A DNA stretch of 64,000 nt from Beaufortia kweichowensis (taxonomy: Eukaryota; Chordata; Actinopteri; Cypriniformes; Gastromyzontidae): NCBI GenBank assembly GCA_019155185.1, contig CM032813.1:4016001-4080000 (forward strand), in the 5' to 3' direction. Shown piece by piece: positions 35,305 to 50,900 of this stretch (its first letter is position 1; each line of letters begins with the position of its first letter). The notes under the pieces were generated by a model. That model saw only the letters and a list, made by a program, of their open reading frames with translations, searched no databases and had not been told where the DNA came from. A program made the translations under genes and the position numbers.

Positions 35305-36765
35305 TTAAATCAGTTTGTTCTAAAAAAAAAATGAGGTTAAACGACAGTTTTTTTAATCTGTGTTATGTTCATCATTTATACAATAGTTTACTTAATTACA
35401 TGACTTAAAAAATTGTAATCTCCTAGTCTCCTGTAAAATAAAAAAATTGCTTTGCATTTTTTTTTAAATACACCTTGTGTGCATATTTAGTCAAGTTTTA
35501 GTGACAAATATAAATTATTAAAACATTTTACCAACTATTTCTTTAGGTTAAACACTTTTGTGAGTGGAAGACAAAATAATTAGTTGACATTTTTTAAAAC
35601 ATCCTTTTAAAAAGAAACTTGATTTTTGGTAACAGGACTGAGAAAAATGCATCCTTCCCCTACTTTGAAACATTGTAAAAAATAAAACAAAGGTGCCTGA
35701 GATTGCCCAATATACATTTCAAACAGTTAAATATGTGTGTTGTTAGATAAAGTGTTGAAAATTTATTTTTAAAAATTACAAAAGCAAATGTTACCCTTTA
35801 CGGTGGAATGTCCCAGTTATATTTGTGTACATTATATTTGTGTAAAGCTTTTCTAGTAGTATTTACTGTGTCACATTATAGTTTAAATGTAGTTAAAGGA
35901 ACCCATTTATCACAGTTATATGTTAGCTAACATAGTCATCTGATAATAAGGGAAAATGTTTACTGTAATGTTGTATTTTTGTATTGGTTCTTAAAGTTGA
36001 TGGCAGTGTAGCTTGTGGTTTACTGCAACTCTGGAATAAAGAAACAGCTCCATCTTTTGGCAGGTTACAAATACTGCATACTGTACTACTATTTAAAATA
36101 TATTTTAAAATATTTCTATTAAAATATGTCAGCTTTAGCCTAATATAGCAACTTTAGTAAATATTTGCTAATTATTATATGGTAGTTATAAAGTAACATA
36201 TACAATTTTTAATATGTACCATCAATCAGAATAAACCTTGGGTCTAAGATGTTTTATTCAAGGTAGTCTTAAACCAAAATGGGTGATTCCCATATGGGTG
36301 TTTGTTTGATGAAGTTGTTTCCAGCCTATATGATTTATATTCATGCCCATAATTATTGATGTAATCTGCTAAATGAATCCCACAGTTAATTCAGTGAGAC
36401 AGCTGCAGACAGCTGAGGTGCTGATAAAACATCTGTTTACTGCCATGATGTTGTCAATCATTATTGCTCTGTGATGTGAACACAATTCCTATGAATTAAC
36501 TAATGAGGGTGGGAAACACCATACTGCCTGCCAGACACTGATAAGAAAGAGTATAAATTAAGAGTTTCATAAGGAGTGAGATGGCGGATTCAGTGGGGTT
36601 ATACGAGAAATGCAGCGATTATAATACTTATTTACTTAGTTAGTTAACAAGAATAGCATCAGACATGATATAATTTATTTATTTAGACAATGTTTAGACT
36701 TTGAGAGGAAAAAAGATCCAAAGGTTTTAAAAAGAGTGTTCAGGTTATGTATTTGGAATAGTCTT

Positions 36766-36771
36766 TTTATT
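36766..36771 (-). terminator. Polyadenylation signal of the sugar transporter gene
   Basis: AATAAA on the - strand lies about 240 bp after the stop codon at 37012-37014. It is the nearest canonical hexamer downstream of that gene. Confidence 0.55.
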
Positions 36772-37011
36772 GCACTTTGACCAACTGCATAAAACACTGT
36801 GTGTCCCGAGAGAGATTACAGTCTCTTAAAAATAACTCAAATCAGGTTTTTGTCCAATTAAAGATTTACTCAGTGTTCAGTTCAAAATAACATGCATGTA
36901 GTGAGGTAATTATAATTATGTACTTTTCCTCACGTTTTCTTTTTAATATAGCATTATTTATATTATCCTTGCCTGTTCACATCCATCCGTACTGAAATTG
37001 ATGCTCCAGTT

Positions 37012-40000
37012 TTACAGCTTTGTCTCTAAGACAATCTCATCTTTGGAGGATCTGCACACTCGGATGTTCTTAAACTCTTGAGAAATCTCCAGTAAAGTTT
37101 TGCCTTTTGTTTCAGGTAGGATGAAGAAGATGAAGAGAGCAGCTATCAGACAAACGCAGGAGAAGAAAACAAAGCTGAAGGATTTCAGGGTGGCCTGCAG
37201 AACACATGGAGGAGAGATCTTCAACAGAAGCAGCTGAAAGGTATGCTGAAAGCCTGACATTACACATTGTTCAGGAAAAGAACACATAATAAGACACACA
37301 TAAAAGAATCTTCTCCTTTAGTAAAAGCATTGCTCTTTCAAACAGGAAGAAACTCCTACAATACAGTCATAATCACTGGCTATATGGGTGATGGCGAAAG
37401 CTTCTTATTACATAAACCGTTAATGAGACATCTAATAACATACAGTGATGACATTTACTGATGCTGCATTTATAAAGCACACATGGCTTTCCATTATTAC
37501 CTACATTATATTTATTATACTGTACAATTATATAAGTCTTTATGGTCTAACATACACATAGCTTCATATCATGATGTCTTAAGTCTTCAAACCAGTGATT
37601 TCTAACCAGAGATATGAATTTGTAAAGATTTCATTTTTTTGTTTTGTTTTGTTTTACTGCAATGTCATCATTTCACAGGAGGAACACTTACATTTTTTTT
37701 TACTATTTGCTTGATCTAATCATGACAAACTATATATTGATGGAAAGATCTAAGACAAATTTCATAACAATAAACATAAACTAAAAATAATTATAATAAA
37801 TGTCAATGTTATTTTTAAAAATATCCAAATAAAAAAGCTTAAAACAACAAAAAAAAATTAAATATCTACAATTCTTATCTGCTTAATATGTGTAGTTATC
37901 AGGTTAATTACGGGCTATGGGTATATCTGCCAGAAGTGGTTGGAAAACACTGATTTAAACACAACACAGTTATATTTTGTGATGTTGACATGGTTAAGAA
38001 CTTACAATTAAGAAGGGAAACATGAATCCCAGCACGGCAAGCCCCAGCCAGCGCAGAATCCCAGTAAACATAAATGCAGCCGGACGATATGATTGGATGA
38101 AGAGCTCACTGGTGAGGGACTGGATTACTCCAGCTGTTAATCAGATTAGTTTAAGATTTCTAAATGGAATAAGCACTATTTGACCATTGTAAAATATGTA
38201 TGTAATGGTTTACCTGGCCCTCCCGCGAAGAAAACATTAAAAAGGAAAATGAGGAAAACCGTGATGTATGGAAGAACAGGGTTATAGTCCTTTAGATGAG
38301 ACAGATATATGGTGATAAAGGTCTGTGACTGTTAAAGACTGTATATGATGAAGACTCACCTTCAGGTAAAGCGTAACAGTGATTATTGCCATGATGGCTG
38401 ACATCCCTCCAAACCCACTCCATAACAAAACCCTCCTCCCCATACTCTCAATGAGCAAACCCTAAACATACACAGAGAAAACTGTTCATAAACAAGAACA
38501 TCACATTCACTTCTAGCAGCACAAGATACTGTCGCCACCTCCGGAACGTACACAGATTACAGAAGTGAGAACTGCTGAGGCTCCTACGCCTAATGTGACA
38601 TGACGGATCTTATCTTCTGGAATACCGGCTTCCAAAAAGATGTTGAAAGAGAAGACAGTGATCTGTAAGCGAGAAACTAGATTATAACATGCATGTATCA
38701 CATAAAGTTGTTTGATTCAAGAGAAGGCTAAATGATTTACAGCAGGGATGCCGCTGAGCTGGATGCCTCCACATATGACCAGCAGAGAAAGGACCTGCCA
38801 GCGCAGATGTTTGTCCCGCAGCATATCCAGCAGACTTTTATTGTGTTCTCCTTGTATGACTGTCTGCTCCGCTAACATGTCCTCTATCTCCCTCTTATAA
38901 TCTCCTGGTCCCCATAAAAACTGCAGTGCTGCCAACAAAACCATAATATTAGAATCAATAACAATAAATAAAAGAAACCTCACAAAAAATATGAATATAA
39001 ATACTGTTAAATATAAATAATTTAAAACATGTTCATCATTAAAGAGGGACATTTGTTCTATGTAATTTTCTACAATAAAGAATAAAGCACCTTTTTTGCA
39101 CCGTTCTGTATCGCCTCTCTCTATCAGAATATATCGGGGCACGTCAGGTAAGAACGGCAGGATTATTATCTGAACCACACAGAAACATGTTGGGACACAA
39201 AGCAGAATGTTCCACCATTCCTCACGGCCAAGAATTTCCCTGAACGACATGTAGAACTTAATGAGACCTTCAAAGTAGCAATTAAGTAAGATTCCAACAT
39301 AAGTACATCAGGAAATCACCAGGAGCAAGAACAGTTTTTGAGACATAAATCAAATAGAAATAGTTTACCTCAAACCAACAAACTGTCCTGACAGTTTACC
39401 AAAGGCCAGAAATGTAGCAGTTGTGAGTGTCACCATGCCTCGAATTGTTTTTGGGGCACTTTCTCCAAGATAGAGGGGATGAATGCTTCCACCTAACCCT
39501 TCATCAGGAGCAAGAAAAAAGATTTCAACCGTAAATCAAACATATTTTATGCTGAGTTTTAAATAATCAATAAAATATCTGCATAATACAGAGGATGCAT
39601 GTACTATATACCTGATGTAAATCCGATAAATAAGCGCGATAACATGAGAAGTTCAAACGAGTTTGTGGGTTTGCTTATGTACATAATCACTGTGGCCACA
39701 ACTGTTAACACACTGTTGAAGAGCATGGCTGTTTTTCTAAAGAGGAGACAAAGATACAACTGATCCAGAAAAAACTTTATTCTATCTACAATCTAAACCG
39801 TTCAAAAACAGTATATGGTTTAAGTAAAAAAATATTAACCTTCCCATATGACCGGTTACACATGTGACAGCCATGGAGCCCATGAGTCCTCCTACAGCAA
39901 AGAGAGAAACCACAACAGACCAGATAAGAGTGACAGTCTTCTCAGCTGGAACTTCCCCATAGCGATATATCCAGCTATTGTTGATAAAGCTTTGAATGTA

Positions 40001-40390
40001 CTGTGGACACAAAGACAGATTTAACAACAAACTAATTACGATAAATTATAAGCATATTTAATTGGAATTCATGTTAGATTATAATGTAATGATTGTAAGT
40101 AAGATACTGAAATGTGGATGTCTTAAAGCACTAAACAGGCAAAGATTTAAAGGGAATGTGAATACACACTGGAGACGGAGAACTGATCACTGTTAGATGA
40201 AATCCAATCTGATATGATCCACCCAACCCCAGCACAATAATGAGGAGAAGAGCTTTCCCTCGAACCTGAAACAATAACCACTGTGTTCATATTTAAAAGA
40301 TATATAAAAGACATATTTACAAGCTATTGCTTAGCTATGAAGTAAAAGTAAAAAACATGTTCCTACCAGGTCTTTCAACACACTCTTCAT
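37012..40390 (-). CDS. slc2a11l: Class II facilitative sugar transporter, GLUT11-like (SLC2 family)
   Basis: This is an intact 490-aa major-facilitator sugar transporter of the plasma membrane. Exons in gene order: 40390-40367, 40265-40170, 40000-39840, 39736-39612, 39498-39369, 39239-39091, 38928-38741, 38662-38552, 38461-38360, 38289-38214, 38133-38006 and 37194-37012; all phases agree (1473 nt). The start ATG at 40390 has an in-frame TGA 18 nt upstream. SLC2 signatures visible: GRK after TM2 (93-95), PLYLGESAPK (143-152), SGQFVGLRE in TM5 (172-180), PRYILIERGDTERC (213-226), QLSG in TM7 (285-288), GRR (336-338), GPAG before TM10 and PETKGKT (457-463). GDTERC, GPAGV...ELF and LPETKGKT resemble GLUT11 more than GLUT5 or GLUT9. 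TM7 reads IQLSGIPAITVFSFN, lacking the usual asparagine and aromatic run, so the substrate may differ. The last exon is taken from GCC at 37194, not from further upstream, because this keeps the family spacing between FPF and FSF. The exact paralogue name is uncertain. Confidence 0.9.
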
Positions 40391-41217
40391 GATTATCTGC
40401 TTGTGTCATGTCCATGCAGTACTTGTGCTTCTCTACAAATGCAGCGTCATCTCTGTTAAGCATTTAGAGGATTTTGATTAATTTTTGACATTGGGGTGAA
40501 TATTCAGTCTTTGTCTCTCTTCTGCCAGTAAGTAAAAGTTTTATTTGAAAATGGAAAATTAATTTTAAAAGTTGATCAGTTTTTGAAAGTTTTTGGTAGT
40601 TATGACTGATATTATCATTTATTGGGAGTGCTGTGGGGATATATTACATTAGGGTTTCCCGTATACTGGGGTTTGTGAACCTCTAGGGGTTCGTTGGGGA
40701 ACTGCAGGGTGTTCATAAGATTGTAATACAAATTTAAGTAAATGAATTTAAAATGCATAATAGTTTTAAAAAATATGTTAAAAGATTCTTTAACATTTCT
40801 TTAAAAGATTACTTTAAAATGTAACATAATACCATTTGGACAAGTAAATCTTAACATTTTTGAATATGTAATGTTTCATATTTTGAAAGATGATCAAAAA
40901 GAAACGAAAAAAAAGTAAAGAAAGTAAAGGTAAGGTTATAGCTACTCGCCAGGCTTGGTCATGTAAAGTTTGAGTACCATGATTGGAGTGCAATTATAAA
41001 TATAACCAGATGGTGGCGGTAGTGATATTTTTCACTTGTATTTTACTTCACAAACTCTCTTTTCCTCTTTTCGTTGTCTGGGAATGCAGGAAGTGAATGC
41101 ACACATTTTTTGTTTAGATTTCCCCCTAGTCATCGTTGCCTTCAGTTTACCACTATCACTTCCAGCCATAACTCATACACACCTGACCATAACTAAATCT
41201 CCAATAACTCTGCAGAG
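40391..41217. promoter_or_regulatory. Divergent spacer between the transporter and psmd6 start codons
   Basis: About 830 bp separates the two divergent start codons, so both promoters probably lie here. No TATA box or GC-rich island is obvious. A hAT-type transposon end sits in the middle (about 40650-40720). An upstream out-of-frame ATG lies at 40415 on the transporter side. Confidence 0.45.
40650..40720 (+). mobile_element. hAT-type transposon terminus (fragment)
   Basis: AGGGTTTCCCGTATACTGGG followed by GTTTGTGAACCTCTAGGGG resembles the terminal consensus of a common fish hAT family, as remembered (GGGTTTCCCAAACTGGGG then a GTGAACCCC-type run). No matching opposite end was found nearby. 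The call is from memory of the consensus and not verified. Confidence 0.4.
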
Positions 41218-44756
<3,539 letters not shown>

Positions 44757-44830
44757 TCCAGCATGTGCTGGTATTCCCAGTATGTTTTCTTGAGCAACTT
44801 GACTTTTATGTACAGTATCTAATAAAACTG
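44757..44830 (+). terminator. psmd6: psmd6 3' UTR and AATAAA polyadenylation signal
   Basis: The 3' UTR is very short: AATAAA at 44821-44826 lies 65 bp after the TAG at 44754-44756. The convergent atxn7 3' UTR is expected to end on the right-hand side of this point. Confidence 0.75.
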
Positions 44831-44839
44831 AATGAAAAA

Positions 44840-47800
44840 AAGTCTCAAGTTTTCGATGTTAGAGGTAAAAGAAATGAGTCGGACACGTCATATTTCTTAT
44901 AAATAACTGTATAAATTATTTTTCATATTTACAGAAACTTGTTACAAAACAAATATACTATACAATCTTTTTCTTTAAATATTAAGTAAATCTACCCTAC
45001 TGTGTTTGTTCATGAATTACATAGCAGCCAACACACAAAAGTCCAGCTGAGCAAATGATTTTGAATATGCATACAAAAAGACCAAAATAAAAAAAATCAT
45101 AATATACACACGTGTACATGTTTAAATGTAGATGCTTCATCCCCAAAAGCAAACAGATTTTTATCCTCAATTCACATTCCAAATCTGTGGTGTTTTATCA
45201 AACATCTTCACAAAGCTTTCATCGTATGAAAACAGTGGAGTTACAATTTCAAGGTAAACAGTACATTAATCTGCCTAAAACATTGGTTGAAATTACTTGT
45301 AGAGCCACAATATCACAAAAATATCTATCCCTCTGACTTTGAAAATATCTAATATCAAAAGTAGTCAGTCATAAAAGAATACAAGGGCGAGACAGGAAGC
45401 TTTTATCATATTGTCAAAGAGTTCCTCCTCTGCCATGCGTTTCATTGACCGGCGAATTACGGCTCTACTCGAAGGGGGAAAGAGTAAGATATGAGATTCC
45501 TAGGCAGGTTTAAAAAGCACATTTCTAAACCCTTTATATAACATTCAAGTACTGTGAAAGAATACACAAAATAAAATTCACTGCCTTAACAACAGTCGAT
45601 GAGAAACTAATTCAGGCACTTTTTTGTTAAGAGTTTAAACGAAAGCAAATTAATAAGGAAATAAAAAGCAGTGTATCCAATTGTAACATTTGGCAACAGT
45701 GGCGTAAGCGGTTTTGCACTCGAGTCCGTCGCCCACTTAGATTACAAAATACATCAGACAGACAAGCAGAAATCAGGCCACAATGATCACATTTTCTGAC
45801 CACTGGCATTCAGATGGGGAGGCAGCACATAAAAGCTCTAACACCTGAAAATAAATCAAACATATGCGGTTGATGTTTTTCAACTTCTGTGGCAACAATC
45901 TGTCCTAGTTAAACCCAGCAAGTGACTGACGAAAAGCTGTGTTTTGATAGTGGCGTATTGCATTATCAGCTTGGCAGTGAACCACTTCTAATATTCATAG
46001 AATGTTTCCATTTACTAAATAAATAATAATGATTTCAACTGTACCAAAATCGTTTAAGAAAATGCCTGTGCAAAAATACATCTCAATATGTACAATTCTT
46101 TAACAAAATATGTATTCTGAAATAGGGATACTTCAATATGTTTCGGTTTTCGAAAAAGCCAAAGGAAAAATACAAAAAAAAGAGAAAAAAAATCATGGTC
46201 TACCTCTCAGCATTGACTGCTGACTGACATCAGGAATTGACAGTTTTATAGAGAAGCCTTAACTTACACAACAAAACCCAACTCTAGTACAAATGAATAC
46301 TCTTTCTTAAAGATCAACAACTCGAAAACAAGATCTATTGCCTTTAAAGCTGAAAATGTGATTATCATCAAAATGTCCAGCTACTAACCTCTGTAGGCTT
46401 TAAAACAAGAGGTGGGTGTAGGAGCAATGCACACAGGAATAAATGATCAGTCGCAGTATATAGTGATGGCCATACAGCACATACTGAAGGATGTCCTGTG
46501 TCTCACAGTATTGAGTGTCATGTGTTTTCCATTGCTGAGATGATAGAAGTGTCAGTGTCTCTGTAATGTTGGTCTATGGCTCAACGTCGACAGAGCACAA
46601 ACTGAACATCGTACATTAACATCCTACAAAGTGAGATTCAGCTAATGCTGCTTCAGTGCTACAATCAGTAATTGGAAGTGAAACGTCACCCGTCGCTCTC
46701 GTTTTGTTCCTGCGGACGTTTTTTGCATGTGCTAAAAGCTTTACTGAATCAAGGTCTTAACATATCCGAGACTGAACGTTTGTGCCGAGTGACTCATTTA
46801 ATGAGCTTTTCCAAGGCGAGCAAAGCTGTCACTTTCTAACAGCTCATTTTTATCAAGTGACGGTCTTTAGGAGGATTACAGTGTTTTCTTGAGTTTTTCA
46901 GGACACTTACTCAATCACCGAGCTTCACGTCAGGCTATTATCAATACACCTAACATAATGGGGTACTTGAGATACAGACAATCAAGTGCTTTATGCTAAT
47001 CCAGAATGTCTGGATTGGATTTTACGGTGAAGAAATATCACGTTAGGGCCAAAGTAATTTTTTGTGTATAAGTCTGAAAAAAATGACCTTGATTGAAATC
47101 AGAAAATACAAATGAACCAAACCTAAATTTAAGTTCTCTTTACAAACCAATGGTTACCCAGGTATAATTTTTGGTACGTAGTAAAACATCTTACCATAAA
47201 CCATGAATGGTATTTTGTTCTGTTGCTTGCCAGTTGCTTATTCTGTAAACAAAACGTAGTCTGAAGAATCGTTTAAGTTTGCATAATTTTAAGTTAAGAT
47301 GATCATTCTGAAACTCCCAGAGCGAAGCTTTATAATCAAATTAAACCTTCCAGTGAGAGATCATATATTATGTTGAACTTGATTGTGTATCTACTGTAGA
47401 AACTCTTAATGTTGTCTCTGTTTTTCCTCCCGTTTTCTTCAGGCTGAGTAGAATTTCAGTTTCCAGTATCCTAGCATCAACTTCTCATACATCCACACAC
47501 TCAAGCAAACATACAGAAGGACGAAACAAACCCTTCTTGTTCAGACAGTACATCATTCCTATGCTTGGTAGTGTTGGTGAGGCTACATACCAGCCCAAAT
47601 CAGTACCTTCAGACCCCAGCGCTGGGGTCTGCGCAGCAGTCATTTGTACCAAATGGTGCATTGTATAGATTCATAATAACCTCCAACAAGAGAACTACAT
47701 CTCTGGCTTGTTATCCTAACCCCGGAGAGTGCCCCTGCATGGCTTTGGGAGGAGATCCCCGCGAAGGACATCAATGGGCCGCCCAGTGTGCGTTCCACCC

Positions 47801-47917
47801 TGAGGATTGTGGGAAGAGTAAGAGAAAAAGAAGGCCTCTTGCAGAGTGGCATGAGGGGGCCGAGGGAGCTCTGGGTCCAGCTTACTGCTCAGCACGCTCA
47901 GAGCCTTCACACCTGTG
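44840..47917 (-). other. atxn7: atxn7 3' UTR / convergent region (approximate)
   Basis: About 3 kb lies between the atxn7 stop (47918-47920) and the psmd6 poly(A) site. ATXN7 has a long 3' UTR in mammals, and no other gene is recognised here, so much of this is probably UTR. I could not pin its end: no clear - strand AATAAA is visible close to psmd6, although ATTAAA occurs near 46796. Two minus-strand segments, 45365-45467 and 47716-47934, look coding-like and are discussed as a possible alternative atxn7 C-terminus. Confidence 0.45.
45365..45467 (-). other. Candidate alternative terminal coding exon downstream of atxn7
   Basis: On the - strand a pyrimidine-rich acceptor (TCTTTCCCCCTTCGAG, AG ending at 45468) precedes an open frame. 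It reads RAVIRRSMKRMAEEELFDN, then MIKASCLALVFFYD, and stops with TGA at 45365-45367. The composition is protein-like rather than UTR-like. It needs an upstream exon ending in phase 2; the last shared atxn7 exon (48453-48598) ends in phase 0, so a further linking exon would be required, or the segment belongs to something else. I do not recognise the protein with certainty. Confidence 0.3.
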
Positions 47918-47935
47918 TCAGGGACGAGCCTTTGG
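47918..47935 (-). CDS. atxn7: atxn7 terminal coding exon (five residues)
   Basis: After the acceptor CTCTCTCAG this exon encodes only PKARP and TGA, identical to the human ATXN7 C-terminus. The rest of the exon is 3' UTR. The frame shifted by one base stays open a long way beyond (to 47716), which is unusual for UTR. Confidence 0.9.
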   Translation of the reverse strand, partial: PKARP

Positions 47936-50900
47936 CTGAGAGAGACGCACACACACACATCACATAAAAAGCTTAAAAGTGCTGTGTGATAGATTACATT
48001 ACACTGCACTTCAATATATTTTATTTTAAGTATTCAGTATTCAAAAGTATTTTATTGAGTATTCCACACAGTCTATAGAGTTTGCCAGATTAAGAAGGAC
48101 CAGGAGTTTCACTTAAAAATAAAATAAAGAGATAAAATTATCAACTTAATAATTCAAACATAAAAATAAAAGTAAATAAATCACTTTTTTACTGGTCAAA
48201 TCACATTTTAATTCATGTTTTGAAATGATTTGTACTTTTAAAAATAATGTACTTTTTATATGTATCCATCTTTTAAAACATTAATTCTATTAAATTTGTC
48301 TATTTATTTATAAATTACAAAAAATATATTTGTTGATGTATTGGTCTATTTAACTACATTTTTAAATATGAAATATCCAAGTGGCACTCCTGGTCCTCCA
48401 TATTACATAACTGTGTATGTGACAAATAAATCTTAAATAATGATGCACTAACCTGATGTATGAGTGAATTGTTGGGAAGCCCCGGGGGTCCAGGCGTAGA
48501 GCGAGCGTGTTTACTGTGAATGTTGTTGATTGATGGAGATTTGGCCATTTTGGGCCTGCCAGGACCCTGTGCACCTCCTCCTCCTCCTGCTCCAGACACT
48601 GTCAATGTCATGACAAAACTTTATTTAACAGAAAAGATGCCACAAAACTGACACTATACTGCAAACTACAGCACACTTTAAAACTTAAAAAACAAATAAA
48701 GTTTCAGTTTAGTATCAATTGAAAATAAAATTAACTAAACTAAATACAAATGAAAAAAAATTAGTTTGAAATCAAACCAAATGTATATCTAAACTGATTT
48801 GACACTGAAATAAAAAAACTAGATTGAATCTGTATTAATCATGATTACGGACCTGTGCTGTTGAGGCTACTTGAACCAGGCGAGCCCTTTCTCCTTTTGG
48901 CTTCAAGCCGTGCGTCTGCATGGTGATCGCTGCTCTGGTGAACGAACGGGCCGAGAGAAAGCGTGGAGTCGCTGCTGTTCATCACTACGCTCATGCGTTT
49001 GATGGACTCCGCGGGGCTGCCTGACGGCGGACCGCGCCCCGTCGACTCCTGCTTCAAACTCAGAGAATTAGCCCTGCCTGGGGTGCAGTTCACCCCCACG
49101 CTGTACACCCCACTGTGGGATGACGATGATGAAGATGATGAGGGGGTGGAGGCGAGCGAGGTGTGGTACGTGCTCCCCGGGTTGCCGGAGTTTACCGCAC
49201 AGTTCTTCTTAAATGACGGGGAAGATTCAGAAGTGTAAGTGCTGTGAGAGGATAACACCGAGCTGTTTTTCCTCTTCTTGCCTGAACTGAGGCTACTGCT
49301 CGTATTACTGATGTTCACGCCGCTATTAGAGCTGCTTTTGACGATAGAGTTGCTTAGGCTGGATGATGGTTCTTTAGCCCTGAAGGACTTGCTTCCAGAT
49401 TTGGATTTGGGGGGTCGGTTAGAGCCCAGTGAGGGTAGAGAGGACGAGTGGGCTGAAGGCATCTGGGGTGACGAGGCCGACACTTGTCTAGACGTGGTGC
49501 TATAGGCGGGTTGCTCGGTGGCGGAGGCTTGTGGAGAAGAGCGGGCATTCAGGGTGGTGCCGTACGACAGGACCGGCTTGGTATCGTAGGGTGGCGCAGA
49601 GGAAAGGCTGAGAAAACCTGTGGAAATGGAGGAGGAGGAGTGGGAGTTTGTGCTCGTCCGGTGAGAAGCTGACGATGCTGAAGGGTTTTCCAAAGCCAGA
49701 GGAATTTTCCTACAAAAGATAAAACAAGAAATAATACTCATCAGAAACAAGATGGCGGACAGATAAATAGACAAAAACTGCACAGCACACTCACTTCCAC
49801 ATTTGGGAGTTGACATGCTTGTCCAACATGCTGGTCAGAGCACACCGAACTTGATCCCAGCGCCGGTCAAATGCATAACAACCTCTGCCGAACAACCGAC
49901 TTCCAAAAGTGCAGTACTGAAGAAACAAAAAGAGAGTTTTATACAAGTCCAATTTTTTTTTCTGCAAAAACAGTGTTTCTTATACTTACAGCAGCTGGTC
50001 GTGGATGGTAACCTGAATAATGGCAGTCCAGTTTCTCTGTGGCCTCCTCTCGCTCCTCATTCTCCCCTTCATCGCTGGAGAGCCGACTGGTCTCGGTACC
50101 GGCGGGGGTTGGGTGAGAGTGATGGGTCTGGTCGTGGCTCACGGCTGAGTCTCCTCCACTGTGAGAGTTAGTGCTGTTCAGCCTATAAGAAAGCAGAAGA
50201 CCGACTTGAGATCCATCCAATTTGAACAATCACAATCTGTAAACGCAGAAGACGCAGCTTACCGTGGAAGCCCAGAACTATGAGGTTTGGGTTTGCTGAG
50301 GGGCAAAGGCTTGGCAGCATCGGCAGTGCCATTGCCGTGGGAGACCGGGTGGGGGTCTTGAGAGAGGCGGGAGGGCGGAGGGTCCCTGAGAGGGGGTGCT
50401 GGGTGAGAGGGGTCCAACCTGAACTGCAGCTCACGCGCTTTGTTCTTATGCTCGGCGAGCAGCGTGTCGAAGCGTTGCCGTCGACCAAGCACCGCCCTTC
50501 TCTGGCTTATGGAATGTGTCTATGGAGACGAGGGTTTGATATTTAGCAGATGTCCAGAAATGCATAATATATTGATACTGGCACGTTTATGATTATGCTG
50601 ACATCAGATTATGCAGACTACAATTCTATATCAGCATTGCTTATTAAAGAACCAAGAGGATCTTGTGTGGAAGTTGGCATACCTTGCATGTTAAAGATCT
50701 TGTGCATGGCTTTCGTGCTGTCAAATCCATGACCCCACAGTGAATATCTGGATTAAACTCTCGCTCTAACAGAAGAAAAACATAAAATCAGAATACACAT
50801 AAGATCATAATCAAGTCATTTCTTTGACATTGTAGTTAACATTTACCTTGTCTCTTGCACCATGGTCTTTTGCTACTGGCACTGCTGTTGTCCTGTTTCT

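Larger units (their letters stand above)
34337..35818. mobile_element. Terminal-inverted-repeat DNA element, about 1.48 kb, non-coding
   Basis: The left end reads AGTTGGGTCATTCCACCGAA followed by TGGGTAACA. The reverse complement of the right end reads AACTGGGACATTCCACCGTA followed by AAGGGTAACA. The two align over about 30 bp, forming imperfect terminal inverted repeats. Flanks are similar (TTATATTGTG before, TTATATTTGTG after), a possible diverged target duplication. The interior has repeated TAACAGGACTGAG words, a CA microsatellite and a 20-bp tandem repeat, and no transposase. It is likely a non-autonomous element mobilised in trans; the superfamily is not identified. Confidence 0.65.
30450..36765. 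other. Intergenic region between prickle2 and the sugar transporter
   Basis: There is no supported gene here. It holds a 1.5 kb terminal-inverted-repeat element (34337-35818) with internal CA and 20-bp tandem repeats. Two patches, about 30610-30780 and 33690-33910, are rich in homeodomain-type TAAT/ATTA words (for example GCTAATTACATTATTCTCTG). They look like candidate conserved noncoding elements, but conservation cannot be judged from one sequence. Confidence 0.5.

Noticed and set aside
35055..35408. Several frames with Cys-Val or His-Thr repeats
   Set aside because: They come from the CA microsatellite inside a transposon-like element.
37195..37299. Open frame extending the last transporter exon upstream (LLLLKISPPCVLQ)
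   Set aside because: Using the acceptor CTGCAG before 37194 restores the spacing between FPF and FSF seen in GLUTs, so the extension is intronic.
40367..40415. Upstream ATG (40415) as the transporter start, reading MDMTQADNHEECVERP
   Set aside because: It joins the next exon out of frame; the ATG at 40390 (MKSVLKDL) gives the correct frame and has an upstream in-frame stop.
45627..45809. Minus-strand 60-aa frame with a CxxC (MPVVRKCDHCG)
   Set aside because: There is no convincing acceptor, the rest is low-similarity sequence, and it is more likely atxn7 3' UTR.
48963..49672. Plus-strand frames opposite the large atxn7 exon
   Set aside because: They are shadows of the Ser-rich coding exon on the - strand.
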